From positions 2,229,001 through 2,293,000 of the forward strand of contig CAKNFJ010000001.1 of NCBI GenBank assembly GCA_930633495.1: DNA of 64,000 nucleotides, in the 5' to 3' direction. A model generated the notes under the pieces. That model saw only the letters and a list, made by a program, of their open reading frames with translations, was not told the origin of the DNA and did not search any database. The translations under genes were made by a program, and so were the position numbers. This stretch comes from Hyphomicrobiales bacterium (lineage in GTDB: Bacteria; Pseudomonadota; Alphaproteobacteria; Rhizobiales; Beijerinckiaceae). Positions 9,147 to 18,179 of the stretch are shown piece after piece. How positions within the stretch are numbered: position 1 is the stretch's first letter; each line of letters opens with the position of its first letter.

Positions 9147-9920
9147 ATGGCTTATGAGACCATTCTCGTCGAGACGAAGGGCAAGGTCGGGCTGATCACG
9201 CTCAACCGCCCGCAAGCGCTGAACGCCCTCAACGGCCAGCTGATCGGCGAGATCAACCAGGCGCTCGACGGCTTCGAGAAGGATGCCAGCATCGGCTGCA
9301 TCCTCATCACCGGCTCGGAAAAGGCCTTTGCCGCCGGCGCCGACATCAAGGAGATGCAGGCCCGCACCTTCCCGGGCACCTATCTCGACGACAAGTTCGA
9401 GGACTGGGACCGGATCGGCCGCCGCCGCAAGCCGATCATCGCGGCCGTGGCCGGCTTCGCGCTCGGCGGCGGCTGCGAGCTCGCCATGATGTGCGACTTC
9501 ATCATCGCCGCGGACAATGCCAGGTTCGGCCAGCCCGAGATCAATCTCGGCGTCATCCCCGGCGCCGGCGGCACGCAGCGCCTGACCAAGGCGGTCGGCA
9601 AGGCCAAGGCGATGGACCTGTGCCTGACCGGCCGGATGATGAATGCCGAGGAAGCCGAGCGCTCCGGCCTCGTCGCCCGCGTGGTGCCGCTCGCCGACCT
9701 CCTCGCCGAGACGCTCAAGGCGGCTGAGGCAATTGCTTCGAAGTCGCTGCCTTCCGTGCTGATGGCGAAGGAATCGGTCGAGCGTGCCTTCGAGGTGACG
9801 CTCCAGGAAGGCCTTCGCTTCGAGCGCCGTGTCTTCTCCTCGCTCTTCGCCACCGCCGACCAGAAGGAAGGCATGTCCGCCTTCGCCGAGAAGCGGAAGC
9901 CGGACTTCAAGAACGCCTGA
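9147..9920 (+). CDS. Enoyl-CoA hydratase
   Basis: A 257-residue crotonase-fold enzyme that hydrates 2-enoyl-CoA in fatty acid or amino acid breakdown. The first oxyanion-hole loop is [11 protein letters not shown]; the second is the glycine-rich [13 protein letters not shown], with one catalytic Glu in GGGCE and the other in [18 protein letters not shown]. Both glutamates needed for hydratase activity are present, so it is not merely a crotonase relative. Its position between mutM and rpsT-dnaA is common in Hyphomicrobiales. Flanked on both sides by the dispersed inverted repeat. Confidence 0.93.
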   Translation: MAYETILVETKGKVGLITLNRPQALNALNGQLIGEINQALDGFEKDASIGCILITGSEKAFAAGADIKEMQARTFPGTYLDDKFEDWDRIGRRRKPIIAAVAGFALGGGCELAMMCDFIIAADNARFGQPEINLGVIPGAGGTQRLTKAVGKAKAMDLCLTGRMMNAEEAERSGLVARVVPLADLLAETLKAAEAIASKSLPSVLMAKESVERAFEVTLQEGLRFERRVFSSLFATADQKEGMSAFAEKRKPDFKNA

Positions 9921-9941
9921 ATGATGCCATCATTGCCCTCG

Positions 9942-10024
9942 CGTCATTCTCGGGCCTGACCCGAGAATCTCGTGACGAGAAGGCGCTGGTTTCCGAGATG
10001 GTCGGGTCAAGTCCGACCATGACG
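9942..10024. repeat. Dispersed inverted repeat, copy 3
   Basis: Shorter copy of the element at 8958-9050: CGTCATTCTCGGG ... GGTCGGGTCAAGTCCGACCATGACG. The inner arm has mutated to GGTCGGG...CCGACC with the complementary change on the other arm, which keeps the hairpin. Such compensation suggests that the structure itself is maintained. Confidence 0.7.
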
Positions 10025-10046
10025 GCTCCGAACAGGACCTGCCATC

Positions 10047-11030
10047 ATGAATGCCGCGACCACCCTCACTCTCCCGACCTATGCCGATGTCGAGCGCGCC
10101 GCCGAGCGGCTGAAGGGCGTCGCGCATCACACCCCGGCGATGAGCTCGGCGACGGCCAACCGGCGCACCGGCGCCAGCCTCGTCTTCAAGCCCGAGAACC
10201 TGCAGCGCATGGGCGCCTTCAAGTTCCGCGGCGGCTACAACGCCATTTCCGCGCTCTCTGCCGCGCAGAAGAAGGCGGGCGTGCTCACCTTCTCCTCCGG
10301 CAACCATGCCCAGGCCATCGCCTATGCCGGCAAGCTCCTCGGCGTACCCACCACGATCATCATGCCGGAGGACGCGCCGCAGGCGAAGGTCGAGGCGACG
10401 CAGGGCTATGGCGGCGAGGTCGTCCGCTATGATCGCTACACCCAGGACCGGCTCGAGATCGGCAACCGGATCGCGGTCGAGCGCGGGCTGACGCTGATCC
10501 CGCCCTATGACCATGCCGATGTCATCGCCGGCCAGGGCACCGCGACCAAGGAACTGATCGAGGATGCCGGCCCCTTCGACATCCTGATCGTCCCGCTCGG
10601 CGGCGGCGGGCTGCTCGCCGGCGCGGCGCTGGCGGCGAAGGCGCTCAATCCCGAGTGCCGCATCTTCGGCGTGGAGCCCGAGGCCGGCAATGACGGCCAG
10701 CAATCCCTGCGCTCCGGCAAGATCGTCAAGATCGGTGTGCCCAAGACCATCGCCGACGGCGCGCAGACCGCCTTTCTCGGCGATCTGACCTTCCCGATCA
10801 TCCAGCGCGACGTCGAGGATATCCTCACCGTCAGCGACGCCGAGCTGGTCGAGACGATGCGCTTCTTCGCCGAGCGGATGAAACTCGTGGTCGAGCCGAC
10901 CGGCTGCCTCGCCGCAGCCGCCGCGCTGACGGCGAAGATCCCGGTCGAGGACAAGCGCGTCGGCGTGATCATCAGCGGCGGCAATGTCGATCTGGCGAGC
11001 TTTGCCCGCTTCCTCGCCCCTTCGGCGTGA
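10047..11030 (+). CDS. Threonine/serine dehydratase (PLP fold type II)
   Basis: A 327-residue enzyme with only the catalytic domain, so it lacks the ACT-like regulatory domain of biosynthetic IlvA. The PLP lysine is Lys59 in AFKFRGGYNA. The substrate-binding loop is SSGNHAQA (about 83-90), the phosphate-binding glycine loop is PLGGGGLLAG and the cofactor-ring Ser segment is IISGGNVD. These match catabolic threonine ammonia-lyases, serine racemases and hydroxyaspartate dehydratases, which sequence alone does not separate. Start ATG at 10047. Confidence 0.88.
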   Translation: MNAATTLTLPTYADVERAAERLKGVAHHTPAMSSATANRRTGASLVFKPENLQRMGAFKFRGGYNAISALSAAQKKAGVLTFSSGNHAQAIAYAGKLLGVPTTIIMPEDAPQAKVEATQGYGGEVVRYDRYTQDRLEIGNRIAVERGLTLIPPYDHADVIAGQGTATKELIEDAGPFDILIVPLGGGGLLAGAALAAKALNPECRIFGVEPEAGNDGQQSLRSGKIVKIGVPKTIADGAQTAFLGDLTFPIIQRDVEDILTVSDAELVETMRFFAERMKLVVEPTGCLAAAAALTAKIPVEDKRVGVIISGGNVDLASFARFLAPSA

Positions 11031-11209
11031 AGACAATTCGGCAAAAGCGATTCCGCCGTTGACGGCGAGGCCGCAAGCGACTATAGCCCCACCACTCGCG
11101 GCGGCCCGCGCAAGCTCGGCCGCCGCTCACATTTTTCCAGCAGGGATGCGGCCAGGCCCGCCGGCAATGATGCCAGGCGCCAAACCGCGATGAGAACGAG
11201 GACGTTTCG

Positions 11210-11476
11210 ATGGCCAATACGACGTCGGCCAAGAAGGCTACGCGCAAGATCGCCCGCCGCACCGAGGTCAACAAGGCTCGCCGCTCGCGCATGCGCACCT
11301 TCCTGCGCAAGGTCGAGGAGGCGATCGCCACCGGCGACAAGTCTGCCGCCGCCGAAGCCCTCAAGGCTGCCCAGCCGGAAATCATGCGCGCTGCGCAGAA
11401 GGGCGTGGTTCACAAGAACACCGCCTCGCGCAAGGTTTCCCGCCTTGCCCACCGCATCGGCGCGCTGGCTTCCTGA
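11210..11476 (+). CDS. rpsT: 30S ribosomal protein S20
   Basis: An 88-residue, very basic helical protein beginning [26 protein letters not shown], with the conserved [20 protein letters not shown] close to the C-terminus. It binds 16S rRNA in the small subunit. In this family the gene commonly lies directly before dnaA in Hyphomicrobiales, as here. A strong intrinsic terminator follows 30 bases after the stop. Confidence 0.98.
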   Translation: MANTTSAKKATRKIARRTEVNKARRSRMRTFLRKVEEAIATGDKSAAAEALKAAQPEIMRAAQKGVVHKNTASRKVSRLAHRIGALAS

Positions 11477-11506
11477 GCACAGAATTCCGTTCATTACGAC
11501 GGCGAG

Positions 11507-11537
11507 AAGCCCGGCCTCACGGCCGGGCTTTTTCTTT
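11507..11537 (+). terminator. Rho-independent terminator of rpsT
   Basis: Perfect 10-bp stem AAGCCCGGCC / GGCCGGGCTT with a TCAC loop, followed by TTTCTTT. Confidence 0.92.
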
Positions 11538-12237
11538 GCCCAAGGTCACTGTGTCGACTCAGTCACAGGCGTCGACGGAACAAAAAAAACCTTGCCGCAA
11601 GCCATTTCCGGAAGCTTTCCCCGGCTTTGCGGACTTGACTCTCAGAGCCGCTTCTGAGCGCGAAATCGACCGCCGCAAGGATCTCCGCCGCTCACAAAAA
11701 TCTCTGATTTATCATGATCTTAGCAGGCAAAGGAATTTGCACACCGGAATCACCGCGACTCTGCGACGGGCTTTCCTACCCCCCTGAAAAAAAGTTTCTG
11801 GGGGCCCCGGAGGACCCGACATCAAGAAAATCTTAAGTTCCCCAACCAATTGCAGGGAGCGGCATCAGTTTCCCGATGCCGGCTTGCGCGGCGAGTCTCC
11901 GAAGCCGGCTGAATGGGATATTGCAGCCCGTCGAGAGCGCCTTGTAAGGTCCCTTCATCGCCCGGCGGACAGCAATGACCGCCGCGGGATTTCCAGAGAT
12001 AATAAGCGTTTTGGCTCGCGACCATGGAGGTTGGAGGATGTAGCTCTTTGTCTTTCCGTTTTGAGATGAAGGGCGGCATCGTCCTGCGACGAGCCTTCCA
12101 AGCGTAATCGACAGAGCAGAGATCGGAACCGATCAGGCGCGACCGCGCCGGTCGGAAGCGGATCTCTTTTTACCGGACAACAGCGCCGGGAAGGCGTTCG
12201 CCTCGCGAGCGCCGCCCGAGGCGCGCGTATTTTAAAG
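11538..12237 (+). promoter_or_regulatory. dnaA leader region, 700 bp, no gene seen
   Basis: No supported coding region. Five GANTC (CcrM methylation) sites are present at 11556, 11637, 11747, 11757 and 11893. I see no TTATCCACA-type DnaA box cluster. A G-run followed by CCCC (CTGGGGGCCCCGG near 11798) and A-runs near 11581 and 11787 are the other visible features. The region presumably holds the dnaA promoter(s) and a long 5' leader. In Caulobacter the dnaA promoter is controlled by CcrM methylation, so the GANTC sites may matter. Confidence 0.55.
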
Positions 12238-13773
12238 ATGGGGCCATTGATGTTCGAGCGACAGGAACTCAGCGATACGGTCGAAACAGCGTCGGTGGTT
12301 GTGATGGCAGCGGAGGATGTCGCCGGGGTCGGACTCGAAGAGGTCTCGGTTCAGGACGCCTGGGAGCGCGTTCGCCGGCGCTTGCGCGCCGAGCTGGGCG
12401 AGGACGTCTTCTCGAGCTGGTTCGGCCGGCTGGAGCTTGCCGGCATCGTCGAGGGCGTGGCCTACCTCACCGTCCCGACTCGCTTCCTGAAGAGCTGGCT
12501 CGAGGCGCACTACGCCGAGCGGCTCCGCGTGAACTGCATGGCCGAGCTGCCGGCCCCCAACGGGGTCATGCTCTCCGTGCGCCCTGTCTCCCGGGAAGCT
12601 TCGGCCGCGCCGCGCCCGGAAGCGGCCCTGCGCGCCCGCCCGCTGGCGGCAGCCCCCGTTCCCGCCGCGGCGGAAGCCAGCAAGCCGGCCATGGCGAGCG
12701 GCGCCCAGCCTTGCGAGGCCGATGCGGTCGATGCCTGCGGCACGGCGCTCGACAAGCGCATGAGCTTCCAGAGCTTCGTCGTCGGCAAGTCGAACCAGCT
12801 CGCCTTCGCCGCGGCCGAGCGCATCGCGGCGGCCCCGGCGGGCCAGAGCCCCTATAACCCGCTCTACCTTCATGCCGGCGTCGGCCTCGGCAAGACGCAT
12901 CTCCTGCAGGCGATCGCGCAGGAAGCGCGCCGCCAGGGCAAGCGCGTCGCCTATTTCACCGCCGATCGCTTCATGTACGGCTTCGTCGCCGCACTGAAAT
13001 CGCAGACCGCGCTCGCCTTCAAGGAGAAGCTGCGCGGCATCGACCTGCTCGTCGTCGACGACGTGCAGTTCATCCAGGGCAAGTCGATCCAGCAGGAATT
13101 CGGGCACACGATCAACGCGCTGCTCGACGCCGGCAAGCAGATCGTCGTCGCCGGCGATCGTCTCGCCGGGGAGCTCGAGGCGCTCGACGAGCGCATCCGC
13201 TCGCGGCTCGGCGGCGGCCTCGTCGTCGAGGTCGGCGAACTCGACGAGGCGCTGCGCGTCAAGATCCTGGCGACCCGCATGGACGCACTCCAGGGCGCGC
13301 ATCCAAACTTCCAGGTCAGCCCCGACGTCGTCGCCTATGTCGCCCGCGTCGTGACCACCAATGGCCGCGATCTCGACGGTGCCGCGAACCGCCTGCTCGC
13401 CCATGCGACGCTCTCGGGCCAGCTCGTGACGCTGGAGACGGCCGAAGCCGCGATCCGCGATCTGGTGCGGACGCGCGAGCCGCGCCGCGTCAAGATCGAG
13501 GACATCCAGAAGCTCGTCGCGACGCGCTACAATGTCAGTCGCGCCGACATTCTGTCGGAACGCCGCACCGCCGCGGTGGTGAAGCCACGCCAGATCGCGA
13601 TGTATCTCTCGAAGGCGCTGACCCCGCGCTCGCTGCCCGAGATCGGCCGCCGCTTCGGCGGGCGCGACCACACCACGGTGCTGCATGCCGTGCGCAAGAT
13701 CGAGAAGGCGATCAGCGAGGACCGCTCGCTGCATGACGAGGTCGATCTGCTGAAGCGCATGCTGCAGGAGTGA
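12238..13773 (+). CDS. dnaA: Chromosomal replication initiator DnaA
   Basis: ATP-dependent initiator that opens the chromosome origin. The 511 residues divide into an N-terminal domain I (AWERVRRRLRAELGEDVFSSW), a Pro/Ala-rich linker (about 110-165), the AAA+ domain with Walker A AGVGLGKTH at 213-221 and Walker B LLVVDDVQF at 270-278, and a C-terminal helix-turn-helix with the DnaA signature GGRDHTTVLHAVRKIE. ATG at 12238 and ATG at 12250 are both possible starts; no strong ribosome site discriminates between them. dnaN follows after 157 bases without a visible terminator. Confidence 0.97.
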   Translation: MGPLMFERQELSDTVETASVVVMAAEDVAGVGLEEVSVQDAWERVRRRLRAELGEDVFSSWFGRLELAGIVEGVAYLTVPTRFLKSWLEAHYAERLRVNCMAELPAPNGVMLSVRPVSREASAAPRPEAALRARPLAAAPVPAAAEASKPAMASGAQPCEADAVDACGTALDKRMSFQSFVVGKSNQLAFAAAERIAAAPAGQSPYNPLYLHAGVGLGKTHLLQAIAQEARRQGKRVAYFTADRFMYGFVAALKSQTALAFKEKLRGIDLLVVDDVQFIQGKSIQQEFGHTINALLDAGKQIVVAGDRLAGELEALDERIRSRLGGGLVVEVGELDEALRVKILATRMDALQGAHPNFQVSPDVVAYVARVVTTNGRDLDGAANRLLAHATLSGQLVTLETAEAAIRDLVRTREPRRVKIEDIQKLVATRYNVSRADILSERRTAAVVKPRQIAMYLSKALTPRSLPEIGRRFGGRDHTTVLHAVRKIEKAISEDRSLHDEVDLLKRMLQE

Positions 13774-13930
13774 GCCTGCGCGAACGGGTCGCGCCGGCCC
13801 ACGGCAAATGGTTGTGGTTGCCGGCGCGCGCAGGCCTTGCGCGCCCGCCCGGCGTCCGGCAATGTCGCTGGCCATTCATTCGGCCCGGGCAGCCATGCCT
13901 GGGCGGCTAGCGCCAGAAGACTAGACAATC

Positions 13931-15046
13931 ATGAAGGTCACGGTCGAACGTTCCACGCTGCTCAAGTCGCTCGGCCACGTCCATCGCGTGGTTGAGCGCC
14001 GCAATACGATCCCGATCCTGTCGAACCTGCTGCTCAGCGCCTCCGAAAGCGGCCTGCGGCTCAAGGCGACCGATCTCGATATCGAGGTGGTGGAGTCGAT
14101 CCCCGCCGAGGCGCCCGAGCCCGGCGCCACGACCGTTCCGGCCCATACTCTCTACGACATCGTCCGCAAATTGCCCGATGGCGCCCAGGTCTCGCTGGAG
14201 ACGACCGGCGACAGCGGCCTCGTGCTGCGCTCGGGCCGCTCGCGCTTCCAGCTCCAGACGCTGCCCGAGAGCGATTTCCCCGACATCACCGCCGGCGAGA
14301 TGGCGCATCGTTTCGTGCTGCCGGCCGGCGAACTGAAGCGCCTGATCGACAAGACCCAGTTCGCGATCTCCACCGAGGAGACGCGCTACTATCTCAACGG
14401 CATCTATCTCCACACCATCGACGTCGAGGGCCGCCCGGTGCTGCGCGCCGTCGCGACGGACGGCCACCGGCTCGCCCGCGTCGATACGGCCGCTCCGCAG
14501 GGCTCGGTCGGCATGCCCGGCGTGATCGTGCCGCGCAAGGCCGTGGCCGAGATCCAGAAGCTGCTGGAAGACGGCGAGAGCGAGGTCGCGGTCGAACTGT
14601 CCGGTTCGAAGATCCGTGTCGCCACGGCCAGCGTCGTGCTGACCTCGAAACTGATCGACGGCACCTTCCCCGACTATCAGCGCGTCATCCCGAGCGGGAA
14701 CGACAAGCGCCTCACCGTCGACAAGGGCGATTTCGCGGCTAGCGTCGATCGCGTCTCGACGATCTCGTCGGAGCGCGGCCGCGCCGTGAAGCTCTCGATG
14801 GCCGAAGGACGCATGACGCTCTCCGTCACCAACCCGGATTCGGGCTCGGCGACCGAGGAGATCGAGGTCGATTATGAGGCGAGCCCGCTCGATATCGGCT
14901 TCAACGCCCGCTACCTGATGGACATCGCCGCCCAGCTCGACGGCGACACCGCCCTGCTCAAGCTCGCCGATCCCGGCTCGCCGACCGTGATCCAGGACCG
15001 CGAAGGCGCCTCCGCGCTCTATGTGCTGATGCCGATGCGCGTCTGA
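13931..15046 (+). CDS. dnaN: DNA polymerase III beta subunit (sliding clamp)
   Basis: A 371-residue processivity clamp beginning MKVTVERSTLLKSLGHVHRVVERR, with the family NTIPILSNLLL segment. Central pieces FAISTEETRYYLNGIYLH and VATDGHRLARV are conserved clamp motifs, and the C-terminal LYVLMPMRV supplies the partner-binding surface. Three domains of about 120 residues are expected. It follows dnaA and precedes recF by seven bases, so dnaN-recF are probably one unit. Confidence 0.98.
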   Translation: MKVTVERSTLLKSLGHVHRVVERRNTIPILSNLLLSASESGLRLKATDLDIEVVESIPAEAPEPGATTVPAHTLYDIVRKLPDGAQVSLETTGDSGLVLRSGRSRFQLQTLPESDFPDITAGEMAHRFVLPAGELKRLIDKTQFAISTEETRYYLNGIYLHTIDVEGRPVLRAVATDGHRLARVDTAAPQGSVGMPGVIVPRKAVAEIQKLLEDGESEVAVELSGSKIRVATASVVLTSKLIDGTFPDYQRVIPSGNDKRLTVDKGDFAASVDRVSTISSERGRAVKLSMAEGRMTLSVTNPDSGSATEEIEVDYEASPLDIGFNARYLMDIAAQLDGDTALLKLADPGSPTVIQDREGASALYVLMPMRV

Positions 15047-15053
15047 TCCGGCC

Positions 15054-16178
15054 GTGACGGCCGTCGCGCGCCTGATCCTGCAGGATTTCCGTTCCTATGA
15101 GGCCCTCGATCTCCCGGTCGAGGGCCAAATCGTTGCCCTGATCGGCGAGAACGGAGCCGGCAAGACCAATATCCTCGAAGCGCTCTCGTTGTTCACGCCG
15201 GGACGCGGCCTGCGCCGCGCCGAGATCACAGCCATGGCGCGGCAGGGCGGCGACGGTTCCTTCGCGGCCTCGATCACGCTCGCCGAGGAGGCGGGGCGGC
15301 TCGGCATCGGGCTCGGACCGCTCGATGCGGAGGGCCGCCGGCCACGGCTTGCCCGCATCGACGGCGCGACCGTCGGCTCGGCCCTCGCCTTCAGCGATTA
15401 TCTACGCGTCGTCTGGCTGACGCCCGATCTCGACGGGCTGTTCCGTGGCGCAGCCGGCGACCGGCGCCGCTTCCTCGACCGGCTGGTGCTGGCGATCGAC
15501 CCGGGCCATGCGACCCGCTCGAACGCGCTGGAGCGGGCGCTGCGCTCGCGCAACCGCATCCTAGAGGAGAGTCCGGGACAGAGCCAATGGCTCGACGCGG
15601 TCGAGCGCGAGGTCGCCGAGCTCGGCGTCGCGGTCGCGGCCGCACGCGCCGAGACGGTGGCACGCCTCTCCGCAATCATCGCCGAGACGCGCGACGAGAC
15701 CTCGCCCTTCCCCTTTGCCGATATCGCCCTTTCGGGCGAGATCGACGCGCTCGTCGCCCGCCTGCCCGCCGTCGATGCGGAGGACGCCTATCGCGACCTG
15801 CTGCGGCAAAGCCGCCATCGCGACCGGGCGGCCGGGCGCACGCTGACGGGACCGCAGGCCTCCGATCTGGACGTCCGGCACGGGCCGAAGGACATTCCGG
15901 CCGGACAAGGCTCGACCGGCGAGCAGAAGGCGCTGCTGATCGGACTTGTTCTGGCGCATGCCAGGCTGGTCGCGGCGATGAGCGGCATCGCGCCGCTCGT
16001 CCTGCTCGACGAGATCGCCGCCCATCTCGATCCACGCCGCCGCGCGGCGCTCTATGAGGGGCTGACGGGGTTGGGCTGCCAGGTCTGGATGACCGGCGCC
16101 GACGCGGCCCTGTTCGGCGACCTGCCGGCCGGCGCGCAGCGCGTCAGGGTGGAACAAGGCCGGGCGATCACCGAATAG
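15054..16178 (+). CDS. recF: DNA replication/repair protein RecF
   Basis: An SMC-like ATPase of 374 residues that loads RecA at gaps with RecO and RecR. Walker A is GENGAGKTNILEAL near residue 31, the ABC-like signature is GQGSTGEQKALLIGL and Walker B is PLVLLDEIAAHLDP. The GTG start at 15054 leaves a 7-base gap to dnaN and puts MTAVARLILQDFRSYEAL at the N-terminus, the family's usual opening. Confidence 0.96.
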   Translation: MTAVARLILQDFRSYEALDLPVEGQIVALIGENGAGKTNILEALSLFTPGRGLRRAEITAMARQGGDGSFAASITLAEEAGRLGIGLGPLDAEGRRPRLARIDGATVGSALAFSDYLRVVWLTPDLDGLFRGAAGDRRRFLDRLVLAIDPGHATRSNALERALRSRNRILEESPGQSQWLDAVEREVAELGVAVAAARAETVARLSAIIAETRDETSPFPFADIALSGEIDALVARLPAVDAEDAYRDLLRQSRHRDRAAGRTLTGPQASDLDVRHGPKDIPAGQGSTGEQKALLIGLVLAHARLVAAMSGIAPLVLLDEIAAHLDPRRRAALYEGLTGLGCQVWMTGADAALFGDLPAGAQRVRVEQGRAITE

Positions 16179-16216
16179 GCTGGCCAAGCGCGCCGGGCTG
16201 CGGCACACCGCTTGGC

Positions 16217-18055
16217 ATGTCGCAACCCCGCGAATCAGACGCCCGCGCGATCCTCAAATCCGTGTGGGGCTACGATGATTTCCGCCCCGGCCAGTGGGAG
16301 GTGATCGAGGCTGCACTCAGCGGGCGCGACGTCTTCGCGGTGATGCCGACGGGCTCCGGCAAATCGATGTGCTATCAGCTGCCGGCGCTGGTCGCGGGCG
16401 GCCTGACACTCGTCGTCTCGCCCTTGATCGCCCTGATGCGCGACCAGGTCGGCCAGCTCGTGCGGGCCGGCGTAGCGGCCGCCTCGCTCAACTCGATGAA
16501 CAGCGAGGAGGAGGCGGCGCAGGCCTGGGATCGGCTCAATTCCGGGGAATTGCGCCTGCTCTTCGTCTCGCCCGAGCGGCTGGCCGGCGAGGGGCTGGTG
16601 TCGCGACTCAAACGCCTCGGCGTGACGCGGCTCGCCATCGACGAGGCGCATTGCGTCTCGCAATGGGGCCATGATTTCCGCCCGGAATACCGACTGCTCG
16701 CCAAGACGCGCGAAGCGCTCGGCGACGTGCCGGTGACGGCGCTGACCGCCACAGCCGACCGGCAGACCCAGGCCGATATCGCCGCCCAACTCTTCCCGCA
16801 ACCGCCGCAGATGGTGGTGCATTCCTTCGACCGGCCGAATCTGAAGCTCGCCTTCGCGCCGAAGGAGCAGCCGCGCCGGCAGATCGACGATTTCCTGCGC
16901 CGGCACCGCAACGGCTCCGGCATCGTCTACTGCTCGTCGCGCAGCAAGACGGAGCGCCTCGCCGAGGGCCTGCGCGAGAAGGGGTGGAACGCACTCGCCT
17001 ATCACGCCGGGCTGGAACAGGCGGAGCGTAACCGCAACCAGGACGTCTTCCTGCAGGAAGACGGCGTCGTCGTCTGCGCCACCATCGCCTTCGGCATGGG
17101 CATCAACAAGCCGGATGTGCGCTTCGTCGTCCATGCCGACATGCCGGGCTCGATCGAGGGCTATTATCAGGAGATCGGCCGTGCCGGACGCGACGGACTG
17201 CCCGCCGATACGCTCACGCTCTACGGCGTCGACGACATGGCGCTGCGCCGTCGCCAGATCGACGAGAAGCCGATCGACGACGAGCGCAGGCGCATCGAGC
17301 ACAAGCGGCTCAATGCCATGATCGATCTGTGCGAGAACGCGCTGTGCCGGCGCAGCGCGCTGCTGGCCTATTTCGGCGAGGAAACGCCACCTTGCCGGCA
17401 TGGGCAGGCGCCGTTCCGCTGCGATCTCTGCGGCGCGGAAGCCGCGGCCCTTCAGGATGCAACACTCGATGCGCGGAAACTGCTCTCGGCCGTGATCCGG
17501 TCCGGCGAGCGATACGGCGCCGGCCATCTCGCCGACATCCTGACGGGGACGACGACGGAGGCCATCCGCCGCCAGAACCATGACGGACTGAAGACCTTCG
17601 GCGTCGGCTCCGACAAGCCGAAGGCCGCCTGGATGGGGCTGACGCGCAAGCTCTTCGCCGCCGGCGCTTTGGCCGAGGCCAGCGCCGAGCATGGCGGTTT
17701 CTGCCTGACGCCGAGGGGCGAGGACATCCTGTTCGGCCGCGAGGCGATCGCGCTCCGGGCCGATCCTTTCGCCGAGAAGCGCTCCCGCCGCGGGGAGCGC
17801 GAGGCGGCGCGCGCCGATGGGCTGGACGAAGGCACCGCCGCCCTGTTCGAGCATCTGCGCAAGCTCAGGCTCCAGCTGGCCCGGGAAGAGGGCGTCGCGG
17901 CCTACATCATCTTCACCGACCGCACGCTGATCGCGATGGCGCGCGAGCGGCCGCTCGGGCTCGACGAGATGCGCGCGATCGAGGGCGTAGGCGAACGCAA
18001 GCTCGCTCAATATGGCGAGGCTTTCCTCGAAGCCATCGCGGGCTTCCCCGGCTGA
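16217..18055 (+). CDS. recQ: ATP-dependent DNA helicase RecQ
   Basis: A 612-residue 3'-5' helicase. Motif I is MPTGSGKSMCYQLPA, motif II DEAHCVSQWGHDFRPEY (DEAH type) and motif VI QEIGRAGRDG. The RecQ zinc site is visible as CENALCRRSALLAYFGE followed by CRHG and CDLC. A winged-helix RQC domain follows, with a C-terminal HRDC domain at about 525-610 (IIFTDRTLIAMARERPLGL). All expected RecQ domains are present. Its place directly after recF groups it with repair genes of the RecFOR path. Confidence 0.96.
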   Translation: MSQPRESDARAILKSVWGYDDFRPGQWEVIEAALSGRDVFAVMPTGSGKSMCYQLPALVAGGLTLVVSPLIALMRDQVGQLVRAGVAAASLNSMNSEEEAAQAWDRLNSGELRLLFVSPERLAGEGLVSRLKRLGVTRLAIDEAHCVSQWGHDFRPEYRLLAKTREALGDVPVTALTATADRQTQADIAAQLFPQPPQMVVHSFDRPNLKLAFAPKEQPRRQIDDFLRRHRNGSGIVYCSSRSKTERLAEGLREKGWNALAYHAGLEQAERNRNQDVFLQEDGVVVCATIAFGMGINKPDVRFVVHADMPGSIEGYYQEIGRAGRDGLPADTLTLYGVDDMALRRRQIDEKPIDDERRRIEHKRLNAMIDLCENALCRRSALLAYFGEETPPCRHGQAPFRCDLCGAEAAALQDATLDARKLLSAVIRSGERYGAGHLADILTGTTTEAIRRQNHDGLKTFGVGSDKPKAAWMGLTRKLFAAGALAEASAEHGGFCLTPRGEDILFGREAIALRADPFAEKRSRRGEREAARADGLDEGTAALFEHLRKLRLQLAREEGVAAYIIFTDRTLIAMARERPLGLDEMRAIEGVGERKLAQYGEAFLEAIAGFPG

Positions 18056-18179
18056 GGCCGGTAACCACGTTTCCGCCAGCCAGGCCCCGGCCACAGGGGC
18101 GGGGTTGGATCGTCGAGATGGATGGGGCATTCTGACCAGGCAGGGCGCTGCGGCAGCGTCCCTGCACAGCCAGCGATCC

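Noticed and set aside
11538..12237. Possible chromosome origin (oriC) upstream of dnaA
   Set aside because: No cluster of TTATCCACA-like boxes and no clear A+T-rich unwinding stretch. In many Alphaproteobacteria oriC is not beside dnaA.
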